64,000 nt of DNA, from assembly GCA_900073065.1 (NCBI GenBank), contig FJOG01000060.1:31044-95043 (forward strand), read 5' to 3'. A program made the translations under genes and the position numbers. The notes below the pieces were generated by a model. That model was not told where the DNA came from, ran no database searches, and saw only the letters and a list, made by a program, of their open reading frames with translations. The stretch comes from Phialocephala subalpina. Lineage: Eukaryota; Ascomycota; Leotiomycetes; Helotiales; Mollisiaceae. This document shows, one piece after another, positions 21,870-33,540 of this stretch (position 1 is its first letter; the number at the start of each line of letters is the position of its first letter).

Positions 21870-24128
21870 ATGCAAGCCGGATTCTCTCTTCAAGCAGACC
21901 TGTTGACCAGTGGCTCGCTGCTCCACACAACTACTGGCCGCCTTTTGAAAGCATATAGCGATGGTGGCGTTGACTTCTACGCCATCGCTGCAGCCATTCA
22001 ATTAGGGAAGCAAATACCGATCCAGGCAGCTCATGAAGCCGAAGTCAGCAGGATCTTAAACAAAAGGACTGGCAGAGCGGGCTATCTAGCCAAAGCCCTG
22101 AGTATTGGGTGGGGACATTCGGATATCGCAATTGAACTTTCTAGGACACGCGCTGGCACATCAGCCTTATTGACTATCGGTGCCTTGGCAACTGGGTCAA
22201 CCATCTATACGGCAACGCAAGCCTTTTCAGAGCTCCTTAATCTTAGTGGGTGTCCACCAGAAGAGATGCCGAACTTCGACGTCCTGAAGACGATGATCAA
22301 TTATCTAGCACCATTCATGTCAGATCTTGGATTTCGAAAGGTCTTTCAGCATGTTATCACAGCATCAAAGCAACGTTGCAGTGAAGCCGGAGCTCACTGT
22401 GCTCCCAGGCTAGAAGCGACAGGCGAAGCTGTTGAATGGGCGAAAGCTGTTCGGCAGCTAGTGCTCACAGCTCAAAGGCTAGAGTCAGTTCATCTACAGA
22501 CTTCTCAGCGAGGCGCTTGGCTTGCAGTATACGCATCGCATATTCTCGGCATGGCTGTTCAAGTGTCGATGGACGGCCTCGTTTTATGGCAAGCTGCAGG
22601 AACGGCGGGTGCTGTATGGATTCAGCTTGCTGAGGTAACAGCAAAGCAGCAAATCCTGCTGAGCGGTGATGAGGATCTCCATATAGTAAACCCGCCGACT
22701 ACTCAAGACGGAGAGCGACCAATGACTTATGATTATGCCATTGGAGAAGCTTTGGCTGCAGAGATTTCCCTCGATGCTCGGGTCACCCGCTCAATTGCAG
22801 ATTCAGTCGAAAGAGCCATCGTCCGACTATCTGCAACAGTGAAAAGACAAGTGAGAATCCAATATGTAGAAGACTCGTCGGAAACTGGGCACAAGATTAA
22901 TGGATATTTTGGCGACTCCAGAAAAACCATTCAGGGGGAATGCACGACTCTTGGAATATCAAGTCAGAACTTCGAAATTGGATTTGCAACAGCGTCGAGA
23001 AGAATCAAAACCTGGACTAGAAACCAAAAAGCCAAGTCAACTCGATCCGTTGGTTTAGAATACCTTGACGAAACCGAAGCCCATGAACTTCGAAGTATGT
23101 GTGGAGCCCATCGAGCAAACCATGAAGACTTGATCAAAACCTCGAATACCTCAATTTGCCTCTGTTGCCGCATAGGAACCTTGATTCTTGGGTTTTCGGC
23201 CGCTGCTTTAGCTCTAATGCAATGTGTATATGACGCAACTGGACTACGAGTTCAAGCTGATGTAGTCAATGGCACCAGAATGACTAAATGGGCTAAATAC
23301 GCTTTTCAGTGTAAAGGTGTATGCGATGGCTCAATCGACTGTATCGAGGTGGTTAACTATCTGTGCCAGCTCTTACATGGATATGAGGTGCCTGAAACGC
23401 TTTCCACTGATCACGCCATTTGGAGATTCAGGGGAATCCTTGCTGTATCCATAGGTAGCGTCACAGTCTATTATCGAGCTCTCCTGGATAAAGAATGCTT
23501 TGATCAGAAAGGAAGAATGCTGGCCATAGCTTCCGGGCGAATCAGCTGCAATGGAGAGTTGCGTCCTTTGGTGACAGAGCCGATCTATTTCACCTCGGAC
23601 GAAAAACATGGGGCGGTGGGTATCTTTGCCAAGATGGCCGACCAGTCTGTCATCACCCCTCACTACATTAGCGGTCCCTTGAAAATAAAGGGTCAAATCT
23701 CTCTTGCCGAAGAGGGTACCTTTCTGGTGAAATGTGGGCTGGGGGACAATGAAGGAGGATTTTCAACAAGCATAGCACTTCGTTGGTGCATCCAAAACAT
23801 TCTCCGCATTCGAGTCATGGAAGATTGTTCCCACGACAAAAATCGAGGATATGTTGTTCGTGACAGCCGAGGATTCACGTATGTAGCCTCAGTCTGGAAG
23901 AAAAACTTCCGTGATACACCCGCTGATGATTCTGTGGTTCTTTATGCCCTGAAGGACTCAACGCTTGAACAGCTATTACTGATAGGCCTTCGGAGCCGTC
24001 TGGGGTCAACGTTTAGTGATGTCGAAAATGTCGTACTCCAGGGAGACAGTTGTCTAGAATGTGCGGTAAACTTTCTTCAGGAATCAGCTGAGAAAAAAGG
24101 TGAAGTCGTGCATGTAATCATGACTTGA
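21870..24128 (+). CDS. Large intronless orphan protein (752 aa)
   Basis: A single open frame from ATG 21870 (context ACCATGC) to 24128 without intron or stop, with normal coding composition, so it is very likely a real gene. I recognise no catalytic motif. The protein is mixed alpha/beta in character. It has alanine-rich amphipathic segments (about residues 100-130), two mildly hydrophobic stretches (around residues 225-255 and 440-460), and a cysteine cluster SICLCCRIG in the second half. No signal peptide. The frame is open a further 13 codons upstream, but only with a TTG start. Likely a lineage-restricted fungal family of unknown function. Confidence 0.7.
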   Translation: MQAGFSLQADLLTSGSLLHTTTGRLLKAYSDGGVDFYAIAAAIQLGKQIPIQAAHEAEVSRILNKRTGRAGYLAKALSIGWGHSDIAIELSRTRAGTSALLTIGALATGSTIYTATQAFSELLNLSGCPPEEMPNFDVLKTMINYLAPFMSDLGFRKVFQHVITASKQRCSEAGAHCAPRLEATGEAVEWAKAVRQLVLTAQRLESVHLQTSQRGAWLAVYASHILGMAVQVSMDGLVLWQAAGTAGAVWIQLAEVTAKQQILLSGDEDLHIVNPPTTQDGERPMTYDYAIGEALAAEISLDARVTRSIADSVERAIVRLSATVKRQVRIQYVEDSSETGHKINGYFGDSRKTIQGECTTLGISSQNFEIGFATASRRIKTWTRNQKAKSTRSVGLEYLDETEAHELRSMCGAHRANHEDLIKTSNTSICLCCRIGTLILGFSAAALALMQCVYDATGLRVQADVVNGTRMTKWAKYAFQCKGVCDGSIDCIEVVNYLCQLLHGYEVPETLSTDHAIWRFRGILAVSIGSVTVYYRALLDKECFDQKGRMLAIASGRISCNGELRPLVTEPIYFTSDEKHGAVGIFAKMADQSVITPHYISGPLKIKGQISLAEEGTFLVKCGLGDNEGGFSTSIALRWCIQNILRIRVMEDCSHDKNRGYVVRDSRGFTYVASVWKKNFRDTPADDSVVLYALKDSTLEQLLLIGLRSRLGSTFSDVENVVLQGDSCLECAVNFLQESAEKKGEVVHVIMT

Positions 24129-24346
24129 GCGAAGGGAGAAGAATTAGCGCCGGAAGGTAGAACCCAAGCCTAGCCCTGCGCCTACCCCTTTCGTACAACT
24201 AGGCCTCATCAAGGTGAGGAAGATGTGTTTCTGTATTCACAGACCAAGGTCACCATTTCTCCTGCATCTATTCGTCCATACCAAGATTTATATCTCGTCG
24301 TTCATTCATCACCTTTCCACTGCCTCATACAAGTCTGCCTACTCCC

Positions 24347-25453
24347 TCACTCATCGCTCCACCCTCTATACACAACCCGACTTCCATAGACCTCTCCCTT
24401 CTTCAGAATCACCTGACCCCTCCACTCCGGGACATTAACCGCATTCACATACCTACTAGGCTCAACACAGAACCCAGCTCTCGCACCTCTAGCCTTCACT
24501 CCCTCCACCTCAGGCACATCAATATACTTCCCCGTATAGAACTGGAACGCAGGCTCCGTGCTCAAGACCTCGAGATGGATTTTCGTATCTGGATGGTATG
24601 CTTTGACCAGAGAATTGAGAGGAGAGGATCGAGTATCGAGCGGGATTGAAGACGCGGTTGAAGGGTCGAGAATGAAGCAGTCGTCGATGTCGGGCTCGGT
24701 AGCTCCGAGTGTGAAGGTCTTGTTTGCTGTTACGCCAGGGTACGATGCCGTGCTTGCGGATGTTGGGATTCCACCATCATCGACTGGTAGGAAGTGGGAG
24801 GTGGAGAGGGAGACTTCTGTGCCTTCAATTGTCGGTGCGCCTGTGAGGTTGAAGTACCTATTTCAAACATCAGCTCTCATTCCAACATGCTAAACTCGGT
24901 TCAGGGGACGGAAGACATACGAATGATTCGTAACATTAACCACGGTCTCCTCTACCTCATCACCCACCAACTCGACCTGATACTCAATCCCCAAAACCCT
25001 AACTTCCTTCCCCTCCACCTTCTGCGTCCCAGCCGTATAAACAACAGACACATCCACCGTCCCCGGATACCCCTCATCCCCATCCCCACTCCTCAACTTA
25101 AACACCACACTCTCCCCCCCCTCCACCCCCTCAACCCCAGGTATACTCTTCACACCCACCGGCGTCGGTCCTTCCCAAACCCGTTTCCCCCACCCAACAT
25201 TCCCGCCATGCAGAGAATTGACTCCATTATTCGCAGCGAGAGTGTAGGATTTGTTGTTCAAGGAATTGATCTTCGCATTCGAGATCCGGTTCGCGACCCG
25301 TCCGATGGTTTCGCCGAAGAAGGGCGCGTTGTGGGAGACGTATTGGGATTGTTTGGGGAAGGATTGGACGATGTTGAGGTTTGATTTTCCGACGAGGAAG
25401 GATTGGATGATTGCGCCGAGGGGGAGGAATTGGAAGGGTGCAGGGGATGACAT
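24347..25453 (-). CDS. Aldose 1-epimerase (galactose mutarotase)
   Basis: Exons 25453-24921 and 24857-24347 give 347 residues. The family landmarks are in order: an FFGETIGRVANRI block with the conserved asparagine-arginine, SLHGGNVGW with the first substrate-binding histidine, NHSYFNL with the catalytic histidine (rebuilt exactly by the splice), DDCF with an aspartate, and GFCVEPSRY with the catalytic glutamate near the C-terminus. It interconverts alpha and beta anomers of hexoses in the cytosol. The length matches typical 340-residue members. Intron of 63 bp with GTATGT donor and TAG acceptor. Confidence 0.92.
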
Positions 25454-26643
25454 CTTGGATTTGGCGTTTGGCAGATTCGCAGATAGCTAGATTGTGCTTT
25501 GTGGATTGATTTGAAGATGTAGAGGAAGGAATAATTGTATGATATATGAGAAAGAAGGAAAGAAGGCGCAAGGTGGAAAGAAAGGAAGTCACGGAATCAA
25601 GAACCAAAGAAGTCGCATGTTGGACGATGTCATTCAGCCTGATGTAAAAAGTGGGTGACGGAACCCCGCGGCTGTTTTGGGTGGTGGGGTAGACGAGGCT
25701 ACACGAGGCTGAGGATATACTAGGGCTTGAATATTGTAGCTTCATTGGAGCGGTTGTAGATCTTCTTTCCTGTGGGGGTTTCTGGTAGAGACTGTTGTGC
25801 CAATGATAGTTTGATTTTGGGACTATTGCGTTGAAGATTTATGAACCGCCTGGTTGAGGTGGAAAGCTGCTGTAACTCTATCCAAACATGTGTTCAGGGC
25901 CAGGCATCAACTTCCAGGGGCAAGCTCGCTAACCTCTCAGGCTCTTCAGCGCGGATTTCTGCGTGCTCCCCTAATCTAGTGGACCCAGTCGCTTGTCGCC
26001 AACCCACCAAAAGGGGAGATCACAACACCAAACGGCAGACTGATTCTTTACAAAGATACTATCCCAAGCATTTATCCTGATTCAAATACTCAAATTCATC
26101 CCTCTATGTCAGACACATCAGTCATATGCCCAGGCTGCCAACCATCAAACACAGCCACATCACGTGCCAAGCACCTTGGCCGCACATGCCCCTGTCCGCT
26201 GACTTCAGCTTCGCGCCCATCACCGAAACTGTTCCAAATCCATACAAAGTCTTACCAACTCTGCACGCACATCTTACGCCGCGCGATGGCGATCTTCAGA
26301 TGGCGTCAATATGAGTGTGTTCCAACATTCAGCTTCACGTAATCAAGCTCTGATTCGTCGAAAAGGCTGCAACCACGATTTTCAGATGGGAGGCCACAGG
26401 GCTGAGTGCGGCTGAGTGCGGCGGTGTGCTGAGACATTTGAACACCATCTTTTCAGGGTGGGCGTTTGCTAGGCAGCTTGTGTGACCCTGTCTCATACAC
26501 TTGTCTCGTTATAGCCTTCTTCATTTTCTTCTCTCTCTCCTTTTCATAATTTCCATGCACTACCACCAGAAAATCGCGTACGAGCTCCTCACCGTTTTCC
26601 GAGCGTGTACATCTCCATTTCGCTCCACTCACTCATCACCACG
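25454..26643. other. Intergenic region with a short tandem repeat
   Basis: About 1.2 kb between divergent genes (epimerase minus, lipase-like plus), so it contains both promoters. A GGCTGAGTGC unit is repeated in tandem near 26400-26425. ORFs here are short and unconvincing. Confidence 0.4.
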
Positions 26644-28329
26644 ATGCCGACCACAACCACCAAATTCTACGGCTCCCAAGTCGGCGGCTCGCCAGTAACC
26701 TCACACTCCTACACCGGCTCTCCGCTCGAACTCTTACGCCATGATGTCGCGTCTGCATTTTCATTTTACTTGTTTTTACCGTTTATTGTGATGCCGATGA
26801 ATCCTTTGCGTTCGGGGAAGTTGTGCGAATTATACCCTAGTCTGGAGAATTTTTGGTCCATGGGTTTACATGTTGTTTTGATATTGTTGCAATTGCCTTT
26901 TTTGCTGTCGATTCCATTTTGGGTGTTCTTGCCGGTTTGGACGGTCGTTATTGGTGTTATGGTGTTTTATTTCGTCAATAAGGGGATTTGGTATCTTTTG
27001 AATGGGCCTGAGATTGAGTACCCGTCCAACCCCGCATACGCCAGCAATGAGGGACATGAACATGAGCAATGGATCTTTTTGAATGGTGTTGCTGTTGGGT
27101 GCGACTCTTCCCTTCTCGAAGCTCAAGAATGAAATGACTGATGAAAGAACAGAAAACACTGGCTCCAATCCAACGTCGACCGCCTCTCCCTCACCTTCCG
27201 CCGCCCCATCCTCGGAATCCACAACCCAACCAACGGAATCCTCTTCGACGTCCTGCAATGCCTCATCCAACGAAACTTCACCTACGCCACCTCCGACGTT
27301 CGCTCCTGCTACTCGATTGTCAAATCCAAACTCTACGACCCGAATCTCACCAAGGTGATTTTCATCCTACATTCTCAAGGAGCGATCGAGGGAGGCATGA
27401 TTGTAGATTGGTTATTACAGGAAGTTCCGCAGGATCTGTTGGGGAAGTTGGAGGTGTATACTTTTGGGAATGCGGCGAATCATTTCAATAATCCTCATCT
27501 CCACTTACTTTCCCAATCCGCAGCTTTAAAGCACCCAAGTACGCCATTCTCAACCAAGACATCAACAACCGTCTCGTACCACGACTCTGTCTCCACTCCT
27601 ACTGCGAAAAACGGAAATGGCCACGCGAAAAACGGAAACGGGAACGGAACGACAGTAAGCACGGCTCCGAGATCAAGCAGGTCACAGTCGACCTCTGGCA
27701 AGACGATCAGATACATAGAACACTACGCCCACACCTCCGACTTCGTCGCCCGCTGGGGCGTATTACATTTCACGTGTAACTTCTCCTTGGATCCTTACTC
27801 GCCCCGCTTCATGGGCCGCGTCTTCGAGCGTCAAGGAGAGGGACATCAACTTAACATGCACTATCTCGACTCGATGTTTCCTCTCAAACCTGCTCCTACC
27901 AAGGATGGCGGGATCGGCGGTTCCGGATTCTTGGGAGCGGATGAAGAAAGCAACGAATTCATGGAGAGTGTGATGGGATTGGGCGGAGTGGAAGATGGGG
28001 AAGAGAAGAGAGACGAACGAGAGGGGTGGGAGATGAGTTATTTGGGGACGCATGGGGAGCCTTTGAGTAACGAGGAGAACGAAGTTCTCATCAGAGATAT
28101 GAGTCCGATCTCGCCAGGCACCATGCGAAAATTTGTCAAGGATTTTGATGGGAAGAGAGGATTGGCTATGACGAATGTGAAGGGTGCGAATGGAGTGCTG
28201 GATAAGGAGGCGGAGAGGAAGATGGAGTTCAGGGTTAAGGATTTGAGTAGGCTTTGGTTGTATGTTAACGGGAAGAGTCCGAGGGTCGATGAGGGGGATG
28301 TGGGGATTGCGAGGATGGCTACTATTTGA
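26644..28329 (+). CDS. Fungal lipase-like membrane protein (alpha/beta hydrolase)
   Basis: Exons 26644-27098 and 27153-28329 give 543 residues. Two to three hydrophobic helices lie at about residues 38-57 and 75-125. They precede an alpha/beta-hydrolase-like core with a VIFILHSQGAIEG strand-turn-helix, where S226 sits at the nucleophile-elbow position. The motif is H-S-Q-G and lacks the first glycine of a canonical GxSxG. YTFGNAANHFNNP and IEHYAHTSDFVARWGVL further down resemble the aspartate and histidine regions. A low-complexity NGNGHAKNGNGNG insert sits between them, and the C-terminal quarter is acidic. Conserved in filamentous ascomycetes in my recollection. Activity is untested. Confidence 0.75.
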
Positions 28330-28903
28330 GTGCCCATCTCTCTTTGTACCACGTTTTCAATTTAAACTTTTTATATCTCTGTCTTCCATTATCCTATATA
28401 TAATCAGTGGGACGTTCGTGATGGTCAAGTTGGAAGTTCGTTGCTCTTGCTGTTTTGGAAGTTGGAACTCGTTGTTACATCGAGTTCCCAATCAAGCTCT
28501 AATATTTCCCCTTTCTCTCAACTCGTATTATCTATTATATATATTAGTCCTTACATTTCATTGGTATTGGTAATATTGTTCCTTTATAAGTGTGGGTGTT
28601 TGAAGTTTGGTAGTATTATCTAAAGGTTTGGTATAGGGTCTGAAGGATCGCAGTGTTGATTCTTTGGAACACGACTTGCGCAAACTTCGAGGGACGATCC
28701 TTTCTTGTACAGCACGGACGGGAACTAAGAATCCTCCCGTACTACTTTCCTAAAACAACCACCAGGAGTTTTTCGGTACTTTTCCTTCTTATTAAGATCG
28801 TGATCTTCTGGCTCGTTGGCGGGAAAGCGCCAGTAGTGCACTTGCCGTCGATTGATCTAATAAGCTTCACGATTTGACCGATCGATAATCGTATTTGCAT
28901 TGC
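28330..28903. other. Convergent intergenic region
   Basis: Lies between two genes that point towards each other, so only 3' ends are expected. It is T-rich and shows no coding signal. Confidence 0.4.
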
Positions 28904-30226
28904 TTACGAGCGAGCTAGTCTTACTGGTAGTCTCGCCTTCTCATACGTATCATCAATCGCTTTCATCTGTTTAATCGAATCTTCTCCTGAAATCCATACT
29001 CCCGAGCCTTCTTTACCTTGGACTTTGTTGATGAATTGGTCGAGCATGTGGCGGTACGTGCTCCAATGGGCAGCGTCTTGTATCTTGGTGGCCATCCAGG
29101 CCCATGTATATGCTGTTTTGTACTCGCTTTCTGCCCAAGATTTGATGGTAAGCCCATCGGCCGCGCGGCGGATAGTATGCTGGTCGAGAATCTGGATCGA
29201 GTGCCAGAAGTGTGGACCGGGGAAATTCCACATCGTCAACGTCCTTCTCTTTAAATGTACCTCGCCGTTTCCTGCTCTGTCACTGCCCTTCACCTCAACT
29301 TCCTTTCCTTTCACCATGACCTTGGGAATCCTGATCCTGGGCAATCCAAACCATCCCCTCTCAGCAATACTCCCATCAATACTCCCCACTCCCCCACCGG
29401 GAAATTGATACCAAGCCTTCACCCCCTCATCTACCTTCCCTTCCCCACCATTCTCATGCATCCTCACATCAGCACCCAAAACCTCCTCCGGCTCCGTACC
29501 GAAAACATCCCTCAAAGCCGCGATGCTATAAGTACCGATATCCATCAGCGCACCTCCAGCGAGGTCGAACTCCCATCTTATATCGTTGGGTTTGAAGAAA
29601 CCGGACTGCACACTGAACTGCGCGCTCGCTTCCTCAATCCTATCCTTCCGCATCGGGGCGACTAAAGAGAGGAAGAATCGCCACGCCGGATGGAATCGGA
29701 AATGGAAAGCCTCTAGCAACACCGGTCTCGGCTCCGGAAGCGAGTTGTGGAAATTGACGAGAGCCTGAGCGCAGGATGCGTTGGAGGTGAATGGTTTCTC
29801 GAGCAAGACGTGCTTCCCAGCCTCCAGAGCGCGCTGGGCCCAGTGGGCGTGCAGACCGTTAGGGAGAGGGATATAGACAGCATCGATTCCTGGATCAGCG
29901 AGGAGCTCTGGGATCACTCGTCAGCTCGAATTTCCTTTCGATCTTGATTTGAGGCATGGTGGAAGGTGCGGGGTAGTACCTTCGTAACTCCCATACCATT
30001 TCTCAATCCCAAACCTCTCCGCATAAGCAGCAGCACGTTCTAGTGAACGGGATGCTACTGCGGCAATGGTTACGCCTGGATGGGATGACGAGGGTGTTAT
30101 GATGGCGAGGGAATTTATCCATGCCGTGCTCAAGATCCCGACTCTGATTGCGCTTGAGTTTTTTGGTGGTGTTGGTGGGTAGTTGATTGCCCAGATGCGA
30201 TACAAGGTACTGATGAGAACACCCAT
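28904..30226 (-). CDS. Gfo/Idh/MocA dehydrogenase (dihydrodiol/D-xylose dehydrogenase type)
   Basis: Exons 30226-29980 and 29907-28904 give 416 residues. The N-terminal Rossmann part starts IRVGILSTAWIN and continues with VASRSLERAAAYAERFGI, YIPLPNGLHAHW and the family signature EKPFTSN, whose lysine is catalytic. The second half has the C-terminal alpha/beta domain with GGALMDIGTYSI. This arrangement fits NAD(P)-dependent trans-1,2-dihydrobenzenediol dehydrogenases and fungal NADP D-xylose dehydrogenases, which are close relatives. The substrate cannot be decided. The intron is 72 bp (GTACTA donor, CAG acceptor). A weakly hydrophobic 15-residue start precedes the Rossmann fold. Confidence 0.88.
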
Positions 30227-30540
30227 GGTCAAAGCCGAGAAATGCGGAACTTAAGAGGAAAGAAATAGACACAGTGAAAGATATATACTGATTCTCAAAG
30301 CGTAGAGCAGATACTTTGATAAGGAAGGAGCATGGTCAGGTGTTATCAGCCTAACAATTTTGAGGACAATGATTAGTAGCGTCGCTTACATAGACAAGGC
30401 CTGATTGCTCCATCGGCAGGCCCTGGTCTACGTAATGGCCGCCATGATTGGTGCCACTTACGATAAACGAAGAACCACGAACCAACATTGGTATAAGAGC
30501 GCTTATATAGGTACCCTTATTTGCCAACGTGGGCATAAAT

Positions 30541-31300
30541 ACTTTTATAGGTATAAGAATATTTAAATAAAGCCTTCTAATTAAAATTTTATATAAATAT
30601 TATAATAAATAAATAATTTTAATTTTAATAAATAAATAATTCAATTTAAGAATAAAAATTAAAATTAAATAAAATTTTTATTTTTTAATAAATCGAAATA
30701 TAAAAAATTAAATTTAATAAAATTTTAAAACGTTTAATTTATTTTTATAATTTATTTAATTAAAATTATTTTTATATAATAAATTATAATATATTATATT
30801 TATATAAATATTTATTATTAATATAATTAAATAATCGAATTTTTTCGAGGAGAGAAATTCTTATATATATAATTTAAACTTTGGAAATTTAAAAGAATTT
30901 TTAGTTTTTTATTTATATTTAATTAATTTATATTTCTTTTTTTATTTAAATAAATCCCTTTTTCTATAAATAATAAAAATTTCACTAATTTAAATTATTG
31001 GTTATAATTATATTGCCTTTAAAAGGATTATATTTGAAGTTTTCGTAAGGTTAAACTTATATATAAATAAATAAAAAATTGCCTCAAAATAAGAAATCCA
31101 ATTATAGGTTACTTCGTCTTAATTAGCGAGCTGGACTAATTTAGTAATCGTTATACAAAGTAATTACTTATAAGTAAAATAAGCCTATAAATAAAATAGG
31201 TAAAAATATACTTGATTATTATTAGAGAGTAAAAAGCTCCTTATATACTAAGAGCACGTAATTAGTATTACCCTCAGAACTACCTAATATAAGAAAGGTT
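30541..31300. repeat. Second AT-rich island
   Basis: Extreme A/T content without ORFs from about 30541 to 31110, grading into still AT-rich sequence up to about 31300. Same style as the island at 1-700 and probably another RIP-erased repeat. No family can be recognised. Confidence 0.65.
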
Positions 31301-31372
31301 TTTAAGAAACTTATGTAGCTCTACTAGAGTAGCTGGATGTCGACGATATAAACACTGATGGTTGTTATGGTG

Positions 31373-31650
31373 GGATTGAGGCTGAAGCGAAGTATGATCT
31401 CCACACTTCAAAGTTCGATCAGCCTCATGATGACATAGATTTGCCTATTTCAATACAAGATCAGCGACGATAAGTGCCGTGAACTCTTTGAGTTGCATTT
31501 ATCGCTTGATTTTAACTTAAGCAACCTCTGATTTACTGATCCTCTTTGATCTGGAGCTACATAAAGCCCGAGTACCGATATTGGCAGCTCAATTGAGGCT
31601 GAAAGAAAGTATAAACCTCACACCTAAGCTTGATTGAGCATCGTCATGAA
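31373..31650. repeat. Degenerate direct repeat pair
   Basis: A segment of about 60 bp at 31373-31435 (ATTGAGGCTGAAGCGAAGTA) recurs in mutated form at 31588-31650 (ATTGAGGCTGAAAGAAAGTA), including a CTCCACAC/CTCACACC stretch and a CATGATGAC/CGTCATGA end. Differences are mostly transitions. It borders the AT-rich island and may be part of the same old repeat. Confidence 0.4.
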
Positions 31651-31816
31651 AACGATGATTGATGCTCTCTAAAAGAAGTAAGTAGGAAATTCAACCTTGG
31701 TCCTAGTGATACGATAATCCGTAAACAGCGTATAGATTTTATCAGAATCGCCAAGCAGCCCTGTATCGACCCCACCTCGTGGCGTCGAAACCCTCCTCCA
31801 TACGACTACCACCTCC

Positions 31817-33540
31817 TCACATCCCAACCAAACTCTGAACATACCCCACAACAGGAGGAATAACGGTCAAAATAACAAACAAAATACCAAAAACACTCAT
31901 AGCCAGCGCACTCAATGCCGCCGCCCTCCGATCCCTCTGCAACAACATCGCCGTAGCTATCGCCGAAGAGTTAGCTCCTAGAACTACACCCGTTGTCACG
32001 AAATCATCTATCATTATCAGCAAACACGTTCTCTTCTCCACATCTCAAGCAGCTTACTCACCTTTCGGAATCCGCAGCAGTTTTAAAATACTCGGTCCAA
32101 AAATCGGTCCACAAATCCCACTCACAACAGCAATCGGACTGATAGCCCCCACACTTCCCCCAAGGTTCTCAGCACTAAGCTGCGCCAACGCAAGCGTCAC
32201 GCTCCTCGGCGCCATCGCGAGACTTATGGTTTTTTCAACTCCCAATTTATAACAAAGTGGCGGATAAGCGAATAGAGATACAACGGCGAGAGCTGAGACT
32301 GGGATGAAGATAGCGATGAAGTGATGGTAGAGGTCGTGGCGGTATTGATACATAGGCATGGCGAGTGAGACTATACTTGCGTCGAGCAGGCTAGAGAGGA
32401 TGTCTCCTGCGCCGGGGAGGGGGAGGTTGGGGGAGCTGCGGAAGTAGGAGAGGTAGGTTGTAGATGTTTTGTAGAGGGTTAGGCCTTCGTGGAGGGTTTT
32501 GTGGCGGGTGAGGGAGAGGATCCAGATGGTGAGGATGGTGAGGAGGGACGTGACTAGGACGGGATGGGCGATTCGTTTTACTTTCTGTGGAATGGCGTTG
32601 GCGAGGTGGTAGAGGAGGATGTTGAGGGTGAGGAATATGGGCATGGTGTAGGCGGTTGAGTAGTAGACGGGTATGCCGATGAAGGTGAAGAGGCAGAAGT
32701 AGATGCTGACATCGAGATGCTTAACGAGTGAGTCTGCCCAATTCCTGTGATGTTGGATGGCGTTGGAGGATTGTATGATGGTATTCGTGGGCGGAATGTT
32801 GACAGTTGTTGGTGGTGTTGAGCGGACTGATTTCTGATCTATCTCGTCGACTCTGCCGACCAGTTGTAACTCGTGGCTGCTGGAAGAGGTTGCTGTTGAT
32901 GATGGGAGGTCTTCACCTGATCGTCTGTTTTCCTCGATATCTGTCGGAACAATGGACAGTCCATGATCTCGTGGAGCGTCAACTCTGCGAGTGCTTCGGT
33001 GCTTGTGCCACCTTCCAAGAAGAATTTGTACTGCCACTGACGTGTATGCCGTCAACATAAATTGCGCTAGATATCCGATAACAAACACTGCTATCAATAC
33101 GCCAACCTCTTTACCACTGATACTACTCGCCAGAGGCAATGTAACAAAGCTCGGAGTGAAATAGAGGTTCATCGTTCGCAAAGCAAAGCCTGTTGGCACA
33201 TCCAACACTTTTAGCACCCAATTCATATGCTTCTTAGACAAAATCAAGTCAAGAAATATGAGAACGAAGAACAGGATCAAGAGACATGCCACACTGGCTG
33301 GAAATGCGACTGTTCCGAGGCCGATGAGGGTGTTGAGAGCGAGGACGAAATATAGCATCACCACGATGCTGAATGGAACCAGTATCCATGATATGAGAAG
33401 TCGTTTTGCAACTTCAGGAACCTGAAGATTTTGGTCAGTCAAGGAAATCACAGGAATTTGGGAGAAACTTGATATCCGCTTACCACAATACTCTCATCGG
33501 CGTGTAATCTTTTCGAACGAGTATCCCTTTGTGTGGCCAT
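31817..33540 (-). CDS. LrgB-like membrane protein
   Basis: Exons 33540-33484, 33421-32062 and 32007-31817 give 535 residues. The first part has about five hydrophobic helices of LrgA/CidA character. A polar loop of about 100 residues rich in Ser/Thr follows. The second half is a typical LrgB (CidB) domain with VEKTISLAMAPRSVT, SPIAVVSGICGPIFGP and TTGVVLGANSSAIATAML, the last joined across the final intron. The fused LrgA-LrgB layout is known from plants (PLGG1, a plastid glycolate/glycerate transporter) and fungi. The fungal transported compound is not known to me. Both introns are GT-AG, and each splice restores a conserved motif. Confidence 0.85.

Noticed and set aside
25454..26643. Small ORFs of the spacer, including a 78-codon cysteine-containing one
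   Set aside because: No signal peptide, no splice logic, and they overlap promoter sequence.
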